Notes: a model not told the origin generated them from the letters alone. 64,000 nucleotides of DNA from Prevotellaceae bacterium UBA1726 (GCA_002316005.1 DCIM01000032.1:1-64000); one strand, 5' to 3'; positions 7,261 through 15,569 are shown, counted from the stretch's first letter. Made by a program: numbers and translations.

Positions 7261-9201
7261 ATGGGAAAGATTATTGGTATCGACTTAGGTACAACAAACA
7301 GTTGCGTAGCAGTTTTTGAAGGCAATGAGCCTGTAGTAATTGCAAACTCTGAGGGTAAGCGCACTACCCCTTCTGTAATCGGTTTCGTTGATAACGGCGA
7401 GCGTAAGGTTGGTGATCCAGCTAAGCGTCAGGCAATCACAAACCCAAAGAACACTGTTTACTCTATCAAGCGTTTCATGGGTGAGACCTACGAGCAGAGC
7501 TCAAAGGAGGCAACACGCGTACCTTATACAGTAGTAAATGAGAATGGCTACCCACGCGTAGACATTGACGGTAAGAAGTACACTCCACAGGAGATCTCTG
7601 CAATGGTTCTCCAGAAGATGAAGAAGACTGCAGAGGATTATCTCGGTCAGGAGGTTACTGACGCAGTAATCACTGTTCCTGCTTACTTCTCTGACTCACA
7701 GCGTCAGGCTACAAAGGAAGCTGGTCAGATTGCAGGTCTTAACGTTCAGCGTATCGTGAACGAGCCTACAGCAGCAGCACTCGCTTATGGTGTTGACAAG
7801 GCTAACAAGGATATGAAGATTGCCGTATTCGACCTCGGTGGTGGTACATTCGATATCTCAATCCTCGAGTTCGGTGGTGGCGTATTCGAGGTACTCTCAA
7901 CAAATGGTGATACTCACCTTGGTGGTGATGATTTCGACCAGGTTATTATCGACTGGCTTGTAAACGGTTTCAAGGCAGAGGAAGGCATCGACCTTTCTAA
8001 GGACCCAATGGCAATGCAGCGCCTGAAGGAGGCTGCAGAGAAGGCTAAGATTGAACTCTCAAGCTCAACCTCAACAGAAATTAACCTTCCATATATCTCA
8101 GCAGAGGGCGGTGTTCCAAAGCACTTGGTAAAGACCCTTACTCGTTCACAGTTCGAGCAGTTGGCTCACTCACTCATCCAGGCTTGTCTCGTACCATGCC
8201 AGAATGCAGTTCGTGATGCTGGTGTTTCTACAAGCGAGATTGACGAGGTGATCCTCGTAGGTGGTTCAAGCCGTATCCCTGCTGTTCAGACTCTCGTAAA
8301 GAACTACTTCGGCAAGGAGCCTTCAAAGGGCGTTAACCCTGATGAGGTTGTAGCAGTAGGTGCTTCTATCCAGGGTGCTATCCTCAACAAGGAAAGTGGT
8401 GTAGGCGATATCGTGCTTCTTGATGTTACTCCTCTTACTCTCGGTATCGAGACAATGGGTGGCGTAATGACAAACCTCATTGAGTCGAACACTACTATCC
8501 CTTGCAAGAAGTCGGAGACATTCTCAACAGCCGTTGACAACCAGACTGCAGTAACTATCCACGTACTCCAGGGCGAGCGCCCAATGGCTGCTCAGAACAA
8601 GAGTATCGGTCAGTTCAACCTTGAGGGTATTGCTCCAGCTCGTCGTGGTGTTCCTCAGATCGAGGTTACATTCGATATCGATGCAAACGGTATCCTTAAT
8701 GTAAGTGCAAAGGACAAGGCTACTGGTAAGGAGCAGCAGATCCGCATCGAGGCTTCTTCTGGTCTTTCAGAGGATGAAATCAACCGCATGAAGGCTGAGG
8801 CTGAGGCAAATGCTGAGGCTGACAAGCAGGAACGCGAGAAGATTGACAAGCTCAATCAGGCTGACTCAATGATTTTCACAACAGAGAACTTCATGAAGGA
8901 CAATGCTGACAAGGTTCCTGCTGACGACAAACCAGCAATCGAGGCAGCACTCCAGAAGTTGAAGGATGCTCACAAGGCTCAGGATATTCCTGCTATCGAT
9001 GCTGCAACAGCAGAGTTGAACAATGTAATGCAGGCAATGTCGCAGAAGATGTACTCACAGGCTGGTCCTCAGCCAGGTGCTGATCCAAACATGGGCGGTC
9101 AGGGCTTCAATGGTGGCGCAGGCTTCCAAGGTGGTCAGGGTCCTCAGGGCGGCCAGCAGGGTCCAGATGTTCAGGACGCTGACTTCGAGGAGGTTAAGTA
9201 A
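7261..9201 (+). CDS. dnaK: Molecular chaperone DnaK (Hsp70)
   Basis: Cytoplasmic Hsp70 chaperone that folds proteins through ATP-driven substrate cycles with DnaJ and GrpE. The N-terminus has the phosphate-binding GIDLGTTNSCVAV. Later come VFDLGGGTFDISIL and VGGSSRIPAVQ of the ATPase domain, then the substrate-binding domain beginning near LLDVTPLTLGIE. The C-terminus is the usual flexible Gly/Gln-rich tail ending DADFEEVK. The length of 646 aa is standard. dnaJ and grpE are not nearby, so the gene is monocistronic, bounded by hairpins at both ends and apparently driven by a sigma-54-like promoter. Confidence 0.98.
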   Translation: MGKIIGIDLGTTNSCVAVFEGNEPVVIANSEGKRTTPSVIGFVDNGERKVGDPAKRQAITNPKNTVYSIKRFMGETYEQSSKEATRVPYTVVNENGYPRVDIDGKKYTPQEISAMVLQKMKKTAEDYLGQEVTDAVITVPAYFSDSQRQATKEAGQIAGLNVQRIVNEPTAAALAYGVDKANKDMKIAVFDLGGGTFDISILEFGGGVFEVLSTNGDTHLGGDDFDQVIIDWLVNGFKAEEGIDLSKDPMAMQRLKEAAEKAKIELSSSTSTEINLPYISAEGGVPKHLVKTLTRSQFEQLAHSLIQACLVPCQNAVRDAGVSTSEIDEVILVGGSSRIPAVQTLVKNYFGKEPSKGVNPDEVVAVGASIQGAILNKESGVGDIVLLDVTPLTLGIETMGGVMTNLIESNTTIPCKKSETFSTAVDNQTAVTIHVLQGERPMAAQNKSIGQFNLEGIAPARRGVPQIEVTFDIDANGILNVSAKDKATGKEQQIRIEASSGLSEDEINRMKAEAEANAEADKQEREKIDKLNQADSMIFTTENFMKDNADKVPADDKPAIEAALQKLKDAHKAQDIPAIDAATAELNNVMQAMSQKMYSQAGPQPGADPNMGGQGFNGGAGFQGGQGPQGGQQGPDVQDADFEEVK

Positions 9202-9247
9202 AGGTCTATTAATCCTTCTCATATCAGAAGGGAACAGATAAAGAATA

Positions 9248-9286
9248 ATCCCGGGTAGTTATGATGACTACCCGGGATTTGTTTGT
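9248..9286 (+). terminator. dnaK terminator
   Basis: Perfect 12-base stem, 9248-9259 with 9267-9278, a seven-base loop, then a T-rich stretch. It lies 46 bases after the dnaK stop, between converging dnaK and the sigma factor gene. Confidence 0.9.
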
Positions 9287-9334
9287 CCCCCCCCACTGTT
9301 GGAAAGAGGGGGGACGAGTATAGTGAACGATGGA

Positions 9335-9814
9335 TTATTGCATCTTCTTGAGCTGTTCCTTGATGCGATGGATCTTAACGCCTACATGCTGTGGAGTGAT
9401 ACCAATGACAGCAGCAATCTCATCATAGGTCATATCCTCAAGCCACATCAGGACGATGGCACGATCGACCATTCCAAGGCGGTTTATGCGCGCATGGAGA
9501 ATCTGTACCTGGCGTGAGTCTGCGTCGGTGTCTTCATAGAGGTTCACATCCATTGTGAGAGGAACATTATCCTTGCGGCGCTGCTTCTTTCGGTCGGCAG
9601 AGATGCAAGTGTTCATGGCAACACGGTAGATCCATGTGCTAACCTTACTCTCATTGCGGAAGGAATCATAGCCTTTCCAAAGGTTGATCAGTGTCTCCTG
9701 AAACATATCATTCACCTCATCTACATCCTTAGAGAACATATAGCATACGGTGTAGATAGTACTCTTATTGTCCTGTACGATCTTGGTGAATTCAATCTCT
9801 TTATTTGTTTTCAT
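9335..9814 (-). CDS. ECF-type RNA polymerase sigma factor
   Basis: A 159-aa sigma-70 family protein of the extracytoplasmic-function type. Region 2 covers about residues 10-85 with the typical DMFQETLINLWKGYDSF and STWIYRVAMNTC segments. Region 4 covers about 105-157 with MTYDEIAAVIGITPQHVGVKIHRIKEQL as the helix-turn-helix. No anti-sigma gene follows; dnaK converges on it. Upstream in the same transcript are a 27-aa hydrophobic ORF (9874-9957) and a 13-codon ORF (9828-9869). The divergent gene encodes a membrane TPR regulator that might control it. The regulon is unknown. Confidence 0.93.
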   Translation of the reverse strand: MKTNKEIEFTKIVQDNKSTIYTVCYMFSKDVDEVNDMFQETLINLWKGYDSFRNESKVSTWIYRVAMNTCISADRKKQRRKDNVPLTMDVNLYEDTDADSRQVQILHARINRLGMVDRAIVLMWLEDMTYDEIAAVIGITPQHVGVKIHRIKEQLKKMQ

Positions 9815-9873
9815 ATCTTATTATATTCTATTTACCTTGTTCAAAAAATATATCTTCAAATTCTGTCATTCTT

Positions 9874-9957
9874 CTAATTCTTCTGGTCGTCCATGATGAC
9901 CGCGATTAACACAAGCAGCATAACTGCGATAGTGATTTTTGTTATTGTGACAATCAT
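9874..9957 (-). CDS. Putative 27-aa hydrophobic membrane peptide upstream of the ECF sigma gene
   Basis: A short ORF, MIVTITKITIAVML onward and ending MDDQKN, gives one hydrophobic helix with a charged tail. It is the first ORF after a consensus promoter at 9986-10017 and lies just before a 13-codon ORF (9828-9869, starting MTEFEDIFF) and the sigma factor gene. With no anti-sigma factor adjacent, this peptide is a possible membrane regulator or a leader peptide. There is no homology support, and translation is not proven. It is too short for standard gene callers. Confidence 0.45.
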   Translation of the reverse strand: MIVTITKITIAVMLLVLIAVIMDDQKN

Positions 9958-9985
9958 AATTTCGTTGTTTTGAATTTTTCTGATG

Positions 9986-10017
9986 CAAAGGTAGATAATA
10001 ACCAAATATATAGCAAA
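9986..10017 (-). promoter_or_regulatory. Promoter of the small ORF/ECF sigma operon
   Basis: On the minus strand, TTTG (10014-10017) is followed after 20 bases by TACCTTTG (9986-9993), then CATC. This is a complete Bacteroidota promoter, giving a leader of about 20 bases before the 27-aa ORF. Confidence 0.85.
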
Positions 10018-10050
10018 CATTAGGCAGGACCGGAGTGTGACGGGGTTTGG

Positions 10051-10069
10051 AGTCACGCGAAAGTCACGC
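10051..10069. promoter_or_regulatory. Direct repeat AGTCACGC with helical-turn spacing
   Basis: AGTCACGC occurs at 10051-10058 and again at 10062-10069, 11 bases start to start, and GTGTGAC at 10035-10041 carries an inverted half-site. The repeat sits between the divergent promoters of the sigma factor operon and the TPR regulator, upstream of both, as expected for an activator or repressor site. Confidence 0.5.
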
Positions 10070-10130
10070 TTTTTAGGCCATTTTCCATAAAAAAAAGCAG
10101 GAAAAAGCCATTTTTCGCACAAAAAATAAC

Positions 10131-10138
10131 TACCTTTG
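10131..10138 (+). promoter_or_regulatory. -7 box (TACCTTTG) of the TPR regulator gene
   Basis: TACCTTTGCA lies 32 bases upstream of the ATG at 10171. The -33 position is T-rich (10111-10115) but is not a clear TTTG, so the promoter may need an activator. Confidence 0.65.
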
Positions 10139-10170
10139 CAGAAAAGAAAAAACAACTTACGAAACTACCA

Positions 10171-11586
10171 ATGGGGAAGAAATCACTCATTTTAATACTT
10201 GCGATAGTATCTTGCGTCCTCTTTTCTTGCAAAAAAAGCACTGATGATGCAAAGAAGATTTACGAAGAGGGAAAGGCACTTGTCGCAAACGAAAAGAAAT
10301 GGACTGAAGGTGGAGAGGCTTTGCTCAAGGCATTGTCCCTGCAGGATGAGAGTGAGCCGACTTCGATGCTCACCTCCACCTATTATCTTCTCTCAATGGT
10401 CTACTGGCAACAGGATTTCACAGACAAAGCTCTTCTTTATGCAAAGAAAGCACAGCAGTGTTCAACCGACCTCAACGGCGATTCTCTTGAATTGCAAATA
10501 CTAAACCGTCTTGCTTCATGCTACTACCTCTCGGGCATGCACGACAGTGCGACCTATTATTATAATAAGGTACGAGATATTGCTCTTGAGAAGAAAGACT
10601 CGATAATGATTGTCAATGCATACAACAATATCGGTGCTGTATTGATTTCGTCAGAAAAGTTTGAAGAGGCTCTTGAAATGTTTGATAAGGGTGCGGCGTT
10701 CTCGCTTCATCGCAAAAAAGATGATGCAACATATCATTACAATCGTTCACGCTGCTCCCAGAATCTGCATCAATGGGAGAAATGCGCAGAGGAGATAAGA
10801 CTCAGTCTGAAATGTCAGGATGAAAAAGATATTGAGGCTCGCGAAAAACTATATCGCCGTCTCTATCAGGCAGAGAAGAATATCGGTAAATTGGAAACAG
10901 CTTGCAATGCAGCAGATTCTTCATATATCCTTGCCGATTCGGTGTTCAGAATGAAGCAACGCGAGGAGTTGAAGAACATTACCGAGAAATACCAACAAGA
11001 GAAATACGAGGCTGAACTTGCATTGCAACGCTCGCATTGGCTGCTTGCCATTGCCGATGTCGTTCTGATATTCGTGTTCATCATATTCTATTTGCTCTAT
11101 CGCAACAAGCGCCGTGTCGTTAACCTCCAACGAAGAATGGAGGCTTTGAAGATTCAGGTAGTACGCGAGGAGCAGAAGCGTGACGACCCAGAAGACGAGA
11201 CTTGGACAGAAGAGAAAGAAGAGAACCTCGAGCAGTTGTATCTTGAACAGTTCGCTGTTTCAAGGGATATCTTCCGTTCACGCCCGGCTTACAACAAACT
11301 GCGTCAGTTGAAATACCACACCGACAAGAACTATCTGCCAGACGAAGAGCGTATGCCTCTCATTGACAGTGTGCTTGAGGTTTTCATTGATCATCTGCAG
11401 AAACTGCGCATTAATTACCCCGAACTGACAGAGGACGAGTGTATCTATGCCGTACTGATTTATCTGGGATGTAACAATGCCACTGCCTCGATTCTGACAA
11501 AGACCTCGGAGGCAACACTCCGTAAGCGCAGAAGCCGCTTCAAGCAGAAGACTTCCGAACAGGTGTTTAATTGTCTTTTCGGCTGA
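10171..11586 (+). CDS. Membrane-anchored TPR protein with C-terminal helix-turn-helix-like domain
   Basis: A 471-aa protein of a type common in Bacteroidota. It begins with a signal segment ending VLFSC, so it may be lipid-modified. About 230 residues of tetratricopeptide-like helical repeats follow, with recurring YYLSGMHDSA- and AYNNIGAVLISSEKFEEAL-like units. A transmembrane helix spans about residues 289-311, followed by a charged coiled coil and a C-terminal segment (about 410-471) with LTEDECIYAVLIYLGCNN then EATLRKRRSRFK, resembling a LuxR-type helix-turn-helix. The layout suggests periplasmic sensing coupled to cytoplasmic DNA binding. It is divergent from the ECF sigma gene and may regulate it. 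The ligand is unknown. Confidence 0.8.
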   Translation: MGKKSLILILAIVSCVLFSCKKSTDDAKKIYEEGKALVANEKKWTEGGEALLKALSLQDESEPTSMLTSTYYLLSMVYWQQDFTDKALLYAKKAQQCSTDLNGDSLELQILNRLASCYYLSGMHDSATYYYNKVRDIALEKKDSIMIVNAYNNIGAVLISSEKFEEALEMFDKGAAFSLHRKKDDATYHYNRSRCSQNLHQWEKCAEEIRLSLKCQDEKDIEAREKLYRRLYQAEKNIGKLETACNAADSSYILADSVFRMKQREELKNITEKYQQEKYEAELALQRSHWLLAIADVVLIFVFIIFYLLYRNKRRVVNLQRRMEALKIQVVREEQKRDDPEDETWTEEKEENLEQLYLEQFAVSRDIFRSRPAYNKLRQLKYHTDKNYLPDEERMPLIDSVLEVFIDHLQKLRINYPELTEDECIYAVLIYLGCNNATASILTKTSEATLRKRRSRFKQKTSEQVFNCLFG

Positions 11587-11785
11587 TTTCCGCTTGAAAA
11601 AGGCGTTACGGGCATTACTCCGAAAAAAAACTCAAATTAATCTTTTTGCTATTTGCCATCACGATAAATCTGCACTTTGTACGGATTTCAATCTTTCGTG
11701 TGTACTTTTTATAGGGCAGACTTGGTTCTTCTTGAATAATTGTCTGCGCGCGAAACTTGCAGTTTGAAAAATTTTCGCATAAAAA

Positions 11786-11817
11786 TTTGGTTTTATTGAA
11801 ATAATTTGCTTATTTTG
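11786..11817 (+). promoter_or_regulatory. Probable glnA promoter
   Basis: TTTG at 11786-11789, 21 bases, then TATTTTG at 11811-11817. The -7 box has one base less between TA and TTTG than the consensus. It lies 30 bases before the ATG. Nothing else is recognised in the 261-base gap between the TPR gene and glnA. Confidence 0.4.
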
Positions 11818-11847
11818 CCAATAGATTATTACTAACAACAAGCAATT

Positions 11848-13356
11848 ATGACATCTAATATTTCAATGAATCCTAATCTGTTGGTTCAGTACCTTCAGAA
11901 AGAGGCTACCGACTTCACTCGTGAAGATATCGTGCGTTACTGCAAGGAAAACAAAATTCGTTTCATCAATTTCCACTATTGTGGTTGGGGCGGTCGTCTG
12001 AAGACTCTCAACTTCGTCATTCAAAGCGAAAACCATCTTCGCACAATTCTTGAGGCTGGCGAACGCGTTGACGGTTCAAGTCTGTTCCCATTCATTCAGG
12101 CAGGACGAAGCGACCTCTATGTCATTCCTCGTTATCGCACAGCCTTCGTAAACCCACTGACCGAGGAACCATCGCTCGACCTCCTCTGTACATTCATGGA
12201 TCGTGATGGCAATCCTTTTGAGAGTTCTCCACAGTATATCCTCCAGAAGGCACACAGAGTATTCAAGGAGACTACAGGCATGACAATGGAGACAATGGGT
12301 GAGTTGGAATACTATGTCATTGCCGAGGATGACGGTTTGTATTCTGTTGAGGATCAGCGCGGATATCACGAGAGTGCGCCTTTCAACAAGTTCACCAATT
12401 TCCGCATGGAGGCAATGAAGATGATTGCTCAGTGTGGCGGTCTTATCAAATACGGTCATTCGGAAGTAGGTAACTTCACTCTTGACGGCAAGATTTACGA
12501 ACAGAACGAGATTGAGTTCCTTCCTACAAACATTGAGGACGCTGCCGATCAGTTGGTTGTTGCAAAGTGGATTATGCGCCAGTTGGCTCATAAGTACGGC
12601 GTAGTACTGACATTCGCTCCAAAAATCACAACCGGTAAGGCTGGTAGCGGTATGCATGTTCATTGCCGTATCACAAAGGACGGTCAGTCGATGATGGTTG
12701 AGAATGGCGAGATTACAGATACATGCAAGAAGGCAATCGCCGGCTACATGGAGGCTGGAACATCACTGCCTGCATTTGGCAATCCTCATCCATTGTCGTT
12801 CATGCGCCTCGTACCTCATCAGGAAGCACCAACATCTCTCTGCTGGTCGTTCTCAAACCGTTCGGCACTTGTTCGCGTACCATTAGGTTGGCTGCAGAAG
12901 ATGGAGATGGCACAGAAGGTGAATCCATTAGAGGAACCAACAGGAAAGGACTTCTCAATAAAGCAGACTTTCGAGTGGCGTGCAAGCGACTGTTTCGCAG
13001 ACACTTACATGCTCATGGCGGCTCTTTGCTGTGCTGCTCGTCATGGATTTGAGCGCGAGGATTCGTTGGAGATTGCAGAACGCACCTATGTTGGTTTGGG
13101 CGTAAACATCCACGACCAGAACAACAAAGAAATACAGGAGACTCTGGAGCAGTTGCCTGCATCTTGCGTAGAGGCTGCCGACGAATTGGAGAAAGATCGC
13201 CAGATTTACACATCAAAGGGTGTATTCTCTGAGAGTATCGTTGATTATCTGCGCGATTACCTGCGTGCATTCAACGACACAGAACTGCGCCACGAACTGA
13301 CCGAGCATCCAGGAAAACTGCAGCAGTTGGTTGAGAAGTGTATCAACAACGGATAA
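11848..13356 (+). CDS. glnA: Glutamine synthetase, type I-like
   Basis: ATP-dependent ligase joining ammonia to glutamate, the entry point of nitrogen assimilation. The 502-aa protein has the beta-grasp N-terminus with DGSSLFPF, and catalytic segments GELEYYV, NEIEFLP, GKAGSGMHVH and SFSNRSALVRVPL. It belongs with the shorter GSI-type enzymes rather than the roughly 730-aa GSIII also found in Bacteroidota. I do not see the Tyr adenylylation motif NLYDLP of enterobacterial GSI, so that control is probably absent. It is monocistronic, with a strong terminator downstream. Deviations from classical GSI around the metal-binding motifs mean a related gamma-glutamyl ligase cannot be fully excluded. 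Confidence 0.88.
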   Translation: MTSNISMNPNLLVQYLQKEATDFTREDIVRYCKENKIRFINFHYCGWGGRLKTLNFVIQSENHLRTILEAGERVDGSSLFPFIQAGRSDLYVIPRYRTAFVNPLTEEPSLDLLCTFMDRDGNPFESSPQYILQKAHRVFKETTGMTMETMGELEYYVIAEDDGLYSVEDQRGYHESAPFNKFTNFRMEAMKMIAQCGGLIKYGHSEVGNFTLDGKIYEQNEIEFLPTNIEDAADQLVVAKWIMRQLAHKYGVVLTFAPKITTGKAGSGMHVHCRITKDGQSMMVENGEITDTCKKAIAGYMEAGTSLPAFGNPHPLSFMRLVPHQEAPTSLCWSFSNRSALVRVPLGWLQKMEMAQKVNPLEEPTGKDFSIKQTFEWRASDCFADTYMLMAALCCAARHGFEREDSLEIAERTYVGLGVNIHDQNNKEIQETLEQLPASCVEAADELEKDRQIYTSKGVFSESIVDYLRDYLRAFNDTELRHELTEHPGKLQQLVEKCINNG

Positions 13357-13363
13357 AAAAAAC

Positions 13364-13405
13364 AATCCCCTTCCCTACTCAAAACAGGGAGGGGGATTAT
13401 TTTTG
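13364..13405 (+). terminator. Terminator after glnA, probably bidirectional
   Basis: A 13-base stem (13364-13376 with 13386-13398, one wobble) and a nine-base loop, followed by ATTTTT on the plus strand and preceded by an A-run that gives U's on the minus strand. It can also serve the convergent binding-protein gene. Confidence 0.88.
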
Positions 13406-13440
13406 GTAATAATAAAGAACTTGCCCCATAATTATTTTTT

Positions 13441-13518
13441 ACCGCGAATTACGCGAATTATACGAATTTATTTTTCTCATGCCGTATGGTAATTAGTGTA
13501 ATTCGCGTAATTCGCGGT
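13441..13518. repeat. 20-base inverted repeat of CGCGAATTA units
   Basis: The arms at 13441-13460 and 13499-13518 are exact reverse complements over 20 bases, separated by 38 bases. Each arm is itself two copies of the motif CGCGAATTA or its near copy. It lies between convergent genes next to the glnA terminator. It looks like a REP-type intergenic repeat; I cannot count genome copies here. Confidence 0.8.
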
Positions 13519-13551
13519 TATTAAAATATTGATAGAAATTCTACACTTGCA

Positions 13552-14322
13552 TTATTTTTTGACTAAACAGACAGAGCAACTATGAGAATAAGGTTTTGAG
13601 AACAGCACTTTGCGTTCACGCTCTTCGGTTACAGTGATGGCGGCAGCAATGACATCAACCTTATTTTCGAGCAGAGCCGGAAGGAGTTCAGCAAAATCAT
13701 AAACCTCATACTGGATATTATAACCTATATAATCGGCGAAAAGTGCCCACAACTCATTCTCAAAACCCGTCCATTGTCCTTTGTTCATAAGTGAATAAGG
13801 ACGCATCTCGCCAATGATTCCCACGACAAGAGTTTTCTTGTTGAAGTCCTTGACTAATCGAACCGGCGTTATCGTGTCGATATTCTCGCTCATCGTCCAG
13901 CGGTTCTTCATTCTGACGAAGATACCGTTGCTCTTTATGACACGAAGGAATTCAGCAAACTTATTGGCCATGAATGTGTCCGACTGACGGAAAGCACCAG
14001 CAATTGGCAAATGGTCGTTTTCAATAAATGCTATTTCAAACAGTTTCTTACTGTATTGCTTATTGTAAACGACAAGTTCATCGAGATAAACAGCCTCAAC
14101 CTCTCCATGACGCAATGCATTGAGCGCATCAATATTAGTAGGATAAGCGCGATATTGTCCGTTAGGCCAAAGTTCCTTCGCTTGATTCTCCTGCATTGAA
14201 CTGGCAAGCACACCGACACATGCCCCGTTCAGGTTTTTCTGACGGAAACTAATGTGGCGTTTGTCGCAACTTGCAAACAAAACAACCAACAAAACGAGCG
14301 ATAAAAGCGTTCGGCGATTCAT
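13552..14322 (-). CDS. Solute-binding lipoprotein (SBP_bac_3-like) with reversed lobe order
   Basis: A 256-aa predicted lipoprotein (lipobox LFASC, Cys19) related to family 3 periplasmic binding proteins. Residues 30-148 match what is normally the second lobe: LNGACVGVLASS, then ALNALRHGEVEAVYLDE, then a final helix ending RMKNRWTM. Residues 163-256 match the normal first lobe: TLVVGIIGEMRPYSL, GFENELWALFADYIG, LLPALLENKVDVIAAAITVTEERE and FSKPY. The protein therefore reads lobe 2 then lobe 1. It may be a true circular permutant, or the remnant of a tandem protein missing both outer lobes. No permease is adjacent. The ligand is unknown, and such proteins can act as sensors rather than transport components. 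Confidence 0.8.
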   Translation of the reverse strand: MNRRTLLSLVLLVVLFASCDKRHISFRQKNLNGACVGVLASSMQENQAKELWPNGQYRAYPTNIDALNALRHGEVEAVYLDELVVYNKQYSKKLFEIAFIENDHLPIAGAFRQSDTFMANKFAEFLRVIKSNGIFVRMKNRWTMSENIDTITPVRLVKDFNKKTLVVGIIGEMRPYSLMNKGQWTGFENELWALFADYIGYNIQYEVYDFAELLPALLENKVDVIAAAITVTEERERKVLFSKPYSHSCSVCLVKK

Positions 14323-14330
14323 TGCGAGTG

Positions 14331-14338
14331 CAAAGATA
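14331..14338 (-). promoter_or_regulatory. -7 box (TATCTTTG) for the binding-protein gene
   Basis: TATCTTTGCA on the minus strand is only eight bases before the ATG at 14322, implying a near-leaderless mRNA. No clear -33 box is seen. Confidence 0.6.
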
Positions 14339-14432
14339 GTGATTTTTTTAATGTTTTTCCTATTATTCTTGCGAAAGTTAGCAAAAGAATATTATCCTGA
14401 AAGTTGACTACTCTATGAAATACTCAAATTTA

Positions 14433-14464
14433 TTTGGTTATTTCACTCGTTTGCCGTACCTTTG
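14433..14464 (+). promoter_or_regulatory. Promoter of the YitT gene, predicted leaderless
   Basis: TTTG at 14433-14436, 20 bases, TACCTTTG at 14457-14464, then only five bases to the ATG at 14470. The expected transcription start coincides with the start codon. Confidence 0.85.
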
Positions 14465-14469
14465 CAACC

Positions 14470-15429
14470 ATGAAAAAAATAATTTTTGAATATCTCGGCA
14501 TCATTGTTGGATGTTTCATCACCAGCGTGGCCTTCGTGTTCTTGATAAACCCCTACAAACTTGTACCGGGTGGCGTGTATGGCACGAGTATCGTACTTCA
14601 CAATCTGTTTCCTTCCTTTCAGGTAGGTACCTTTGGCTACATGATTAGCATTCCGCTGCTCATCCTGTCCTATTTCTTCCTTGGAAAGAACATCGGTGCC
14701 CGAACCCTTGTGGCTTCGCTTGTCACACCGTCGTTGATGAACCTCCTCACTACCCTCGCCTACCCCACCGAAGAGGCTATGCACACACTTGACCCATCGT
14801 TGCTGGCAGGAGGACAAATGGATTTGAGCAACGACTTGATTCTTGCTTGTATCATTGGACCTATCCTCATCGGATTAGGCGAAGGAATCATGATGCGATG
14901 TAAAGCGACATCAGGCGGTTCCGACATTGTGGCAATGCTGATTCACAAGTACTTACGCGTTCGTTTCACAAATGCATTGATTGCTGTTGACGCTGCTGTA
15001 ATCTGTTTCGGACTTATCGTCATCGGCTTTGGTCTCGGCACAGAAGCCCCTACAAAGAACGCATGGCTCCTTTCGGGTTATTCGCTCATTTGCATTGTGA
15101 TAATGTCGAAGACTGTGGCGTATGTAATATCCGGAGAGAAAAACAACAAACTCATCTTCATCATCACCGACCACGACAAATGGGAGGTACGCGACTTTAT
15201 CCTTGACAAACTCGACCGCACAGCAACCGTTATCACAAGTCATGGTCTCTACTCTCAGCAAGACAAGGCCACACTGATGATGGTGGTTCGTATGCGAGAA
15301 GTTGATGAGGTGACAACAGCAATCGGACATCTCGACCCTAACGCCTTTGTCATTGTGACCGATGCTTACAACACCTTTGGTTTGAGATGGAAGAGTTTCC
15401 CACAAAGACATCAATTGAATCTGGAATAA
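14470..15429 (+). CDS. YitT family membrane protein
   Basis: A 319-aa protein of the YitT family: an N-terminal membrane domain with about five helices (starting EYLGIIVGCFITSVAFVFLI, with the family's PGGVYG and GGSDIVA motifs), then a soluble C-terminal DUF2179 domain (about residues 225-315) containing DRTATVITSHGLYSQQDK. The family is widespread and its biochemical role is not firmly known. A TTG upstream at 14434 opens the frame further, but it lies inside the promoter, so the ATG at 14470 is chosen. The gene is single and converges on the M6 protease gene across a GTCCCC hairpin cluster. Confidence 0.92.
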   Translation: MKKIIFEYLGIIVGCFITSVAFVFLINPYKLVPGGVYGTSIVLHNLFPSFQVGTFGYMISIPLLILSYFFLGKNIGARTLVASLVTPSLMNLLTTLAYPTEEAMHTLDPSLLAGGQMDLSNDLILACIIGPILIGLGEGIMMRCKATSGGSDIVAMLIHKYLRVRFTNALIAVDAAVICFGLIVIGFGLGTEAPTKNAWLLSGYSLICIVIMSKTVAYVISGEKNNKLIFIITDHDKWEVRDFILDKLDRTATVITSHGLYSQQDKATLMMVVRMREVDEVTTAIGHLDPNAFVIVTDAYNTFGLRWKSFPQRHQLNLE

Positions 15430-15460
15430 GCGGATAAAACCATTCCATAGCACAGAGAAA

Positions 15461-15480
15461 ATGATTCCAATGGAATGAGA
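15461..15480. repeat. ATTCCAATGGAATGA repeat, copy 2
   Basis: A single clear unit, ATGATTCCAATGGAATGAGA, with a related CCATTCCATAG at 15440-15450. It is the same family as 3301-3361 and 42480-42540. Confidence 0.65.
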
Positions 15481-15569
15481 TTGTCCCCAAGGCGAAAAAC
15501 AACTGTCCCCACGATGAAAAACAGTTGTCCCCACGCCTTGGGGACAATTGTTCTAAAGCGTGGGGACAA
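15481..15569. repeat. GTCCCC inverted repeat cluster between convergent genes
   Basis: Two forward and one central GTCCCCA unit plus two inverted units are present. TTGTCCCCAAGGCG (15481-15494) is the exact reverse complement of 15534-15547, and TTGTCCCCACG (15525-15535) that of 15559-15569. CTGTCCCCACG is at 15503-15513. Several alternative hairpins can form. It may act as a bidirectional transcription end, or it may be a mobile short repeat. Confidence 0.75.
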
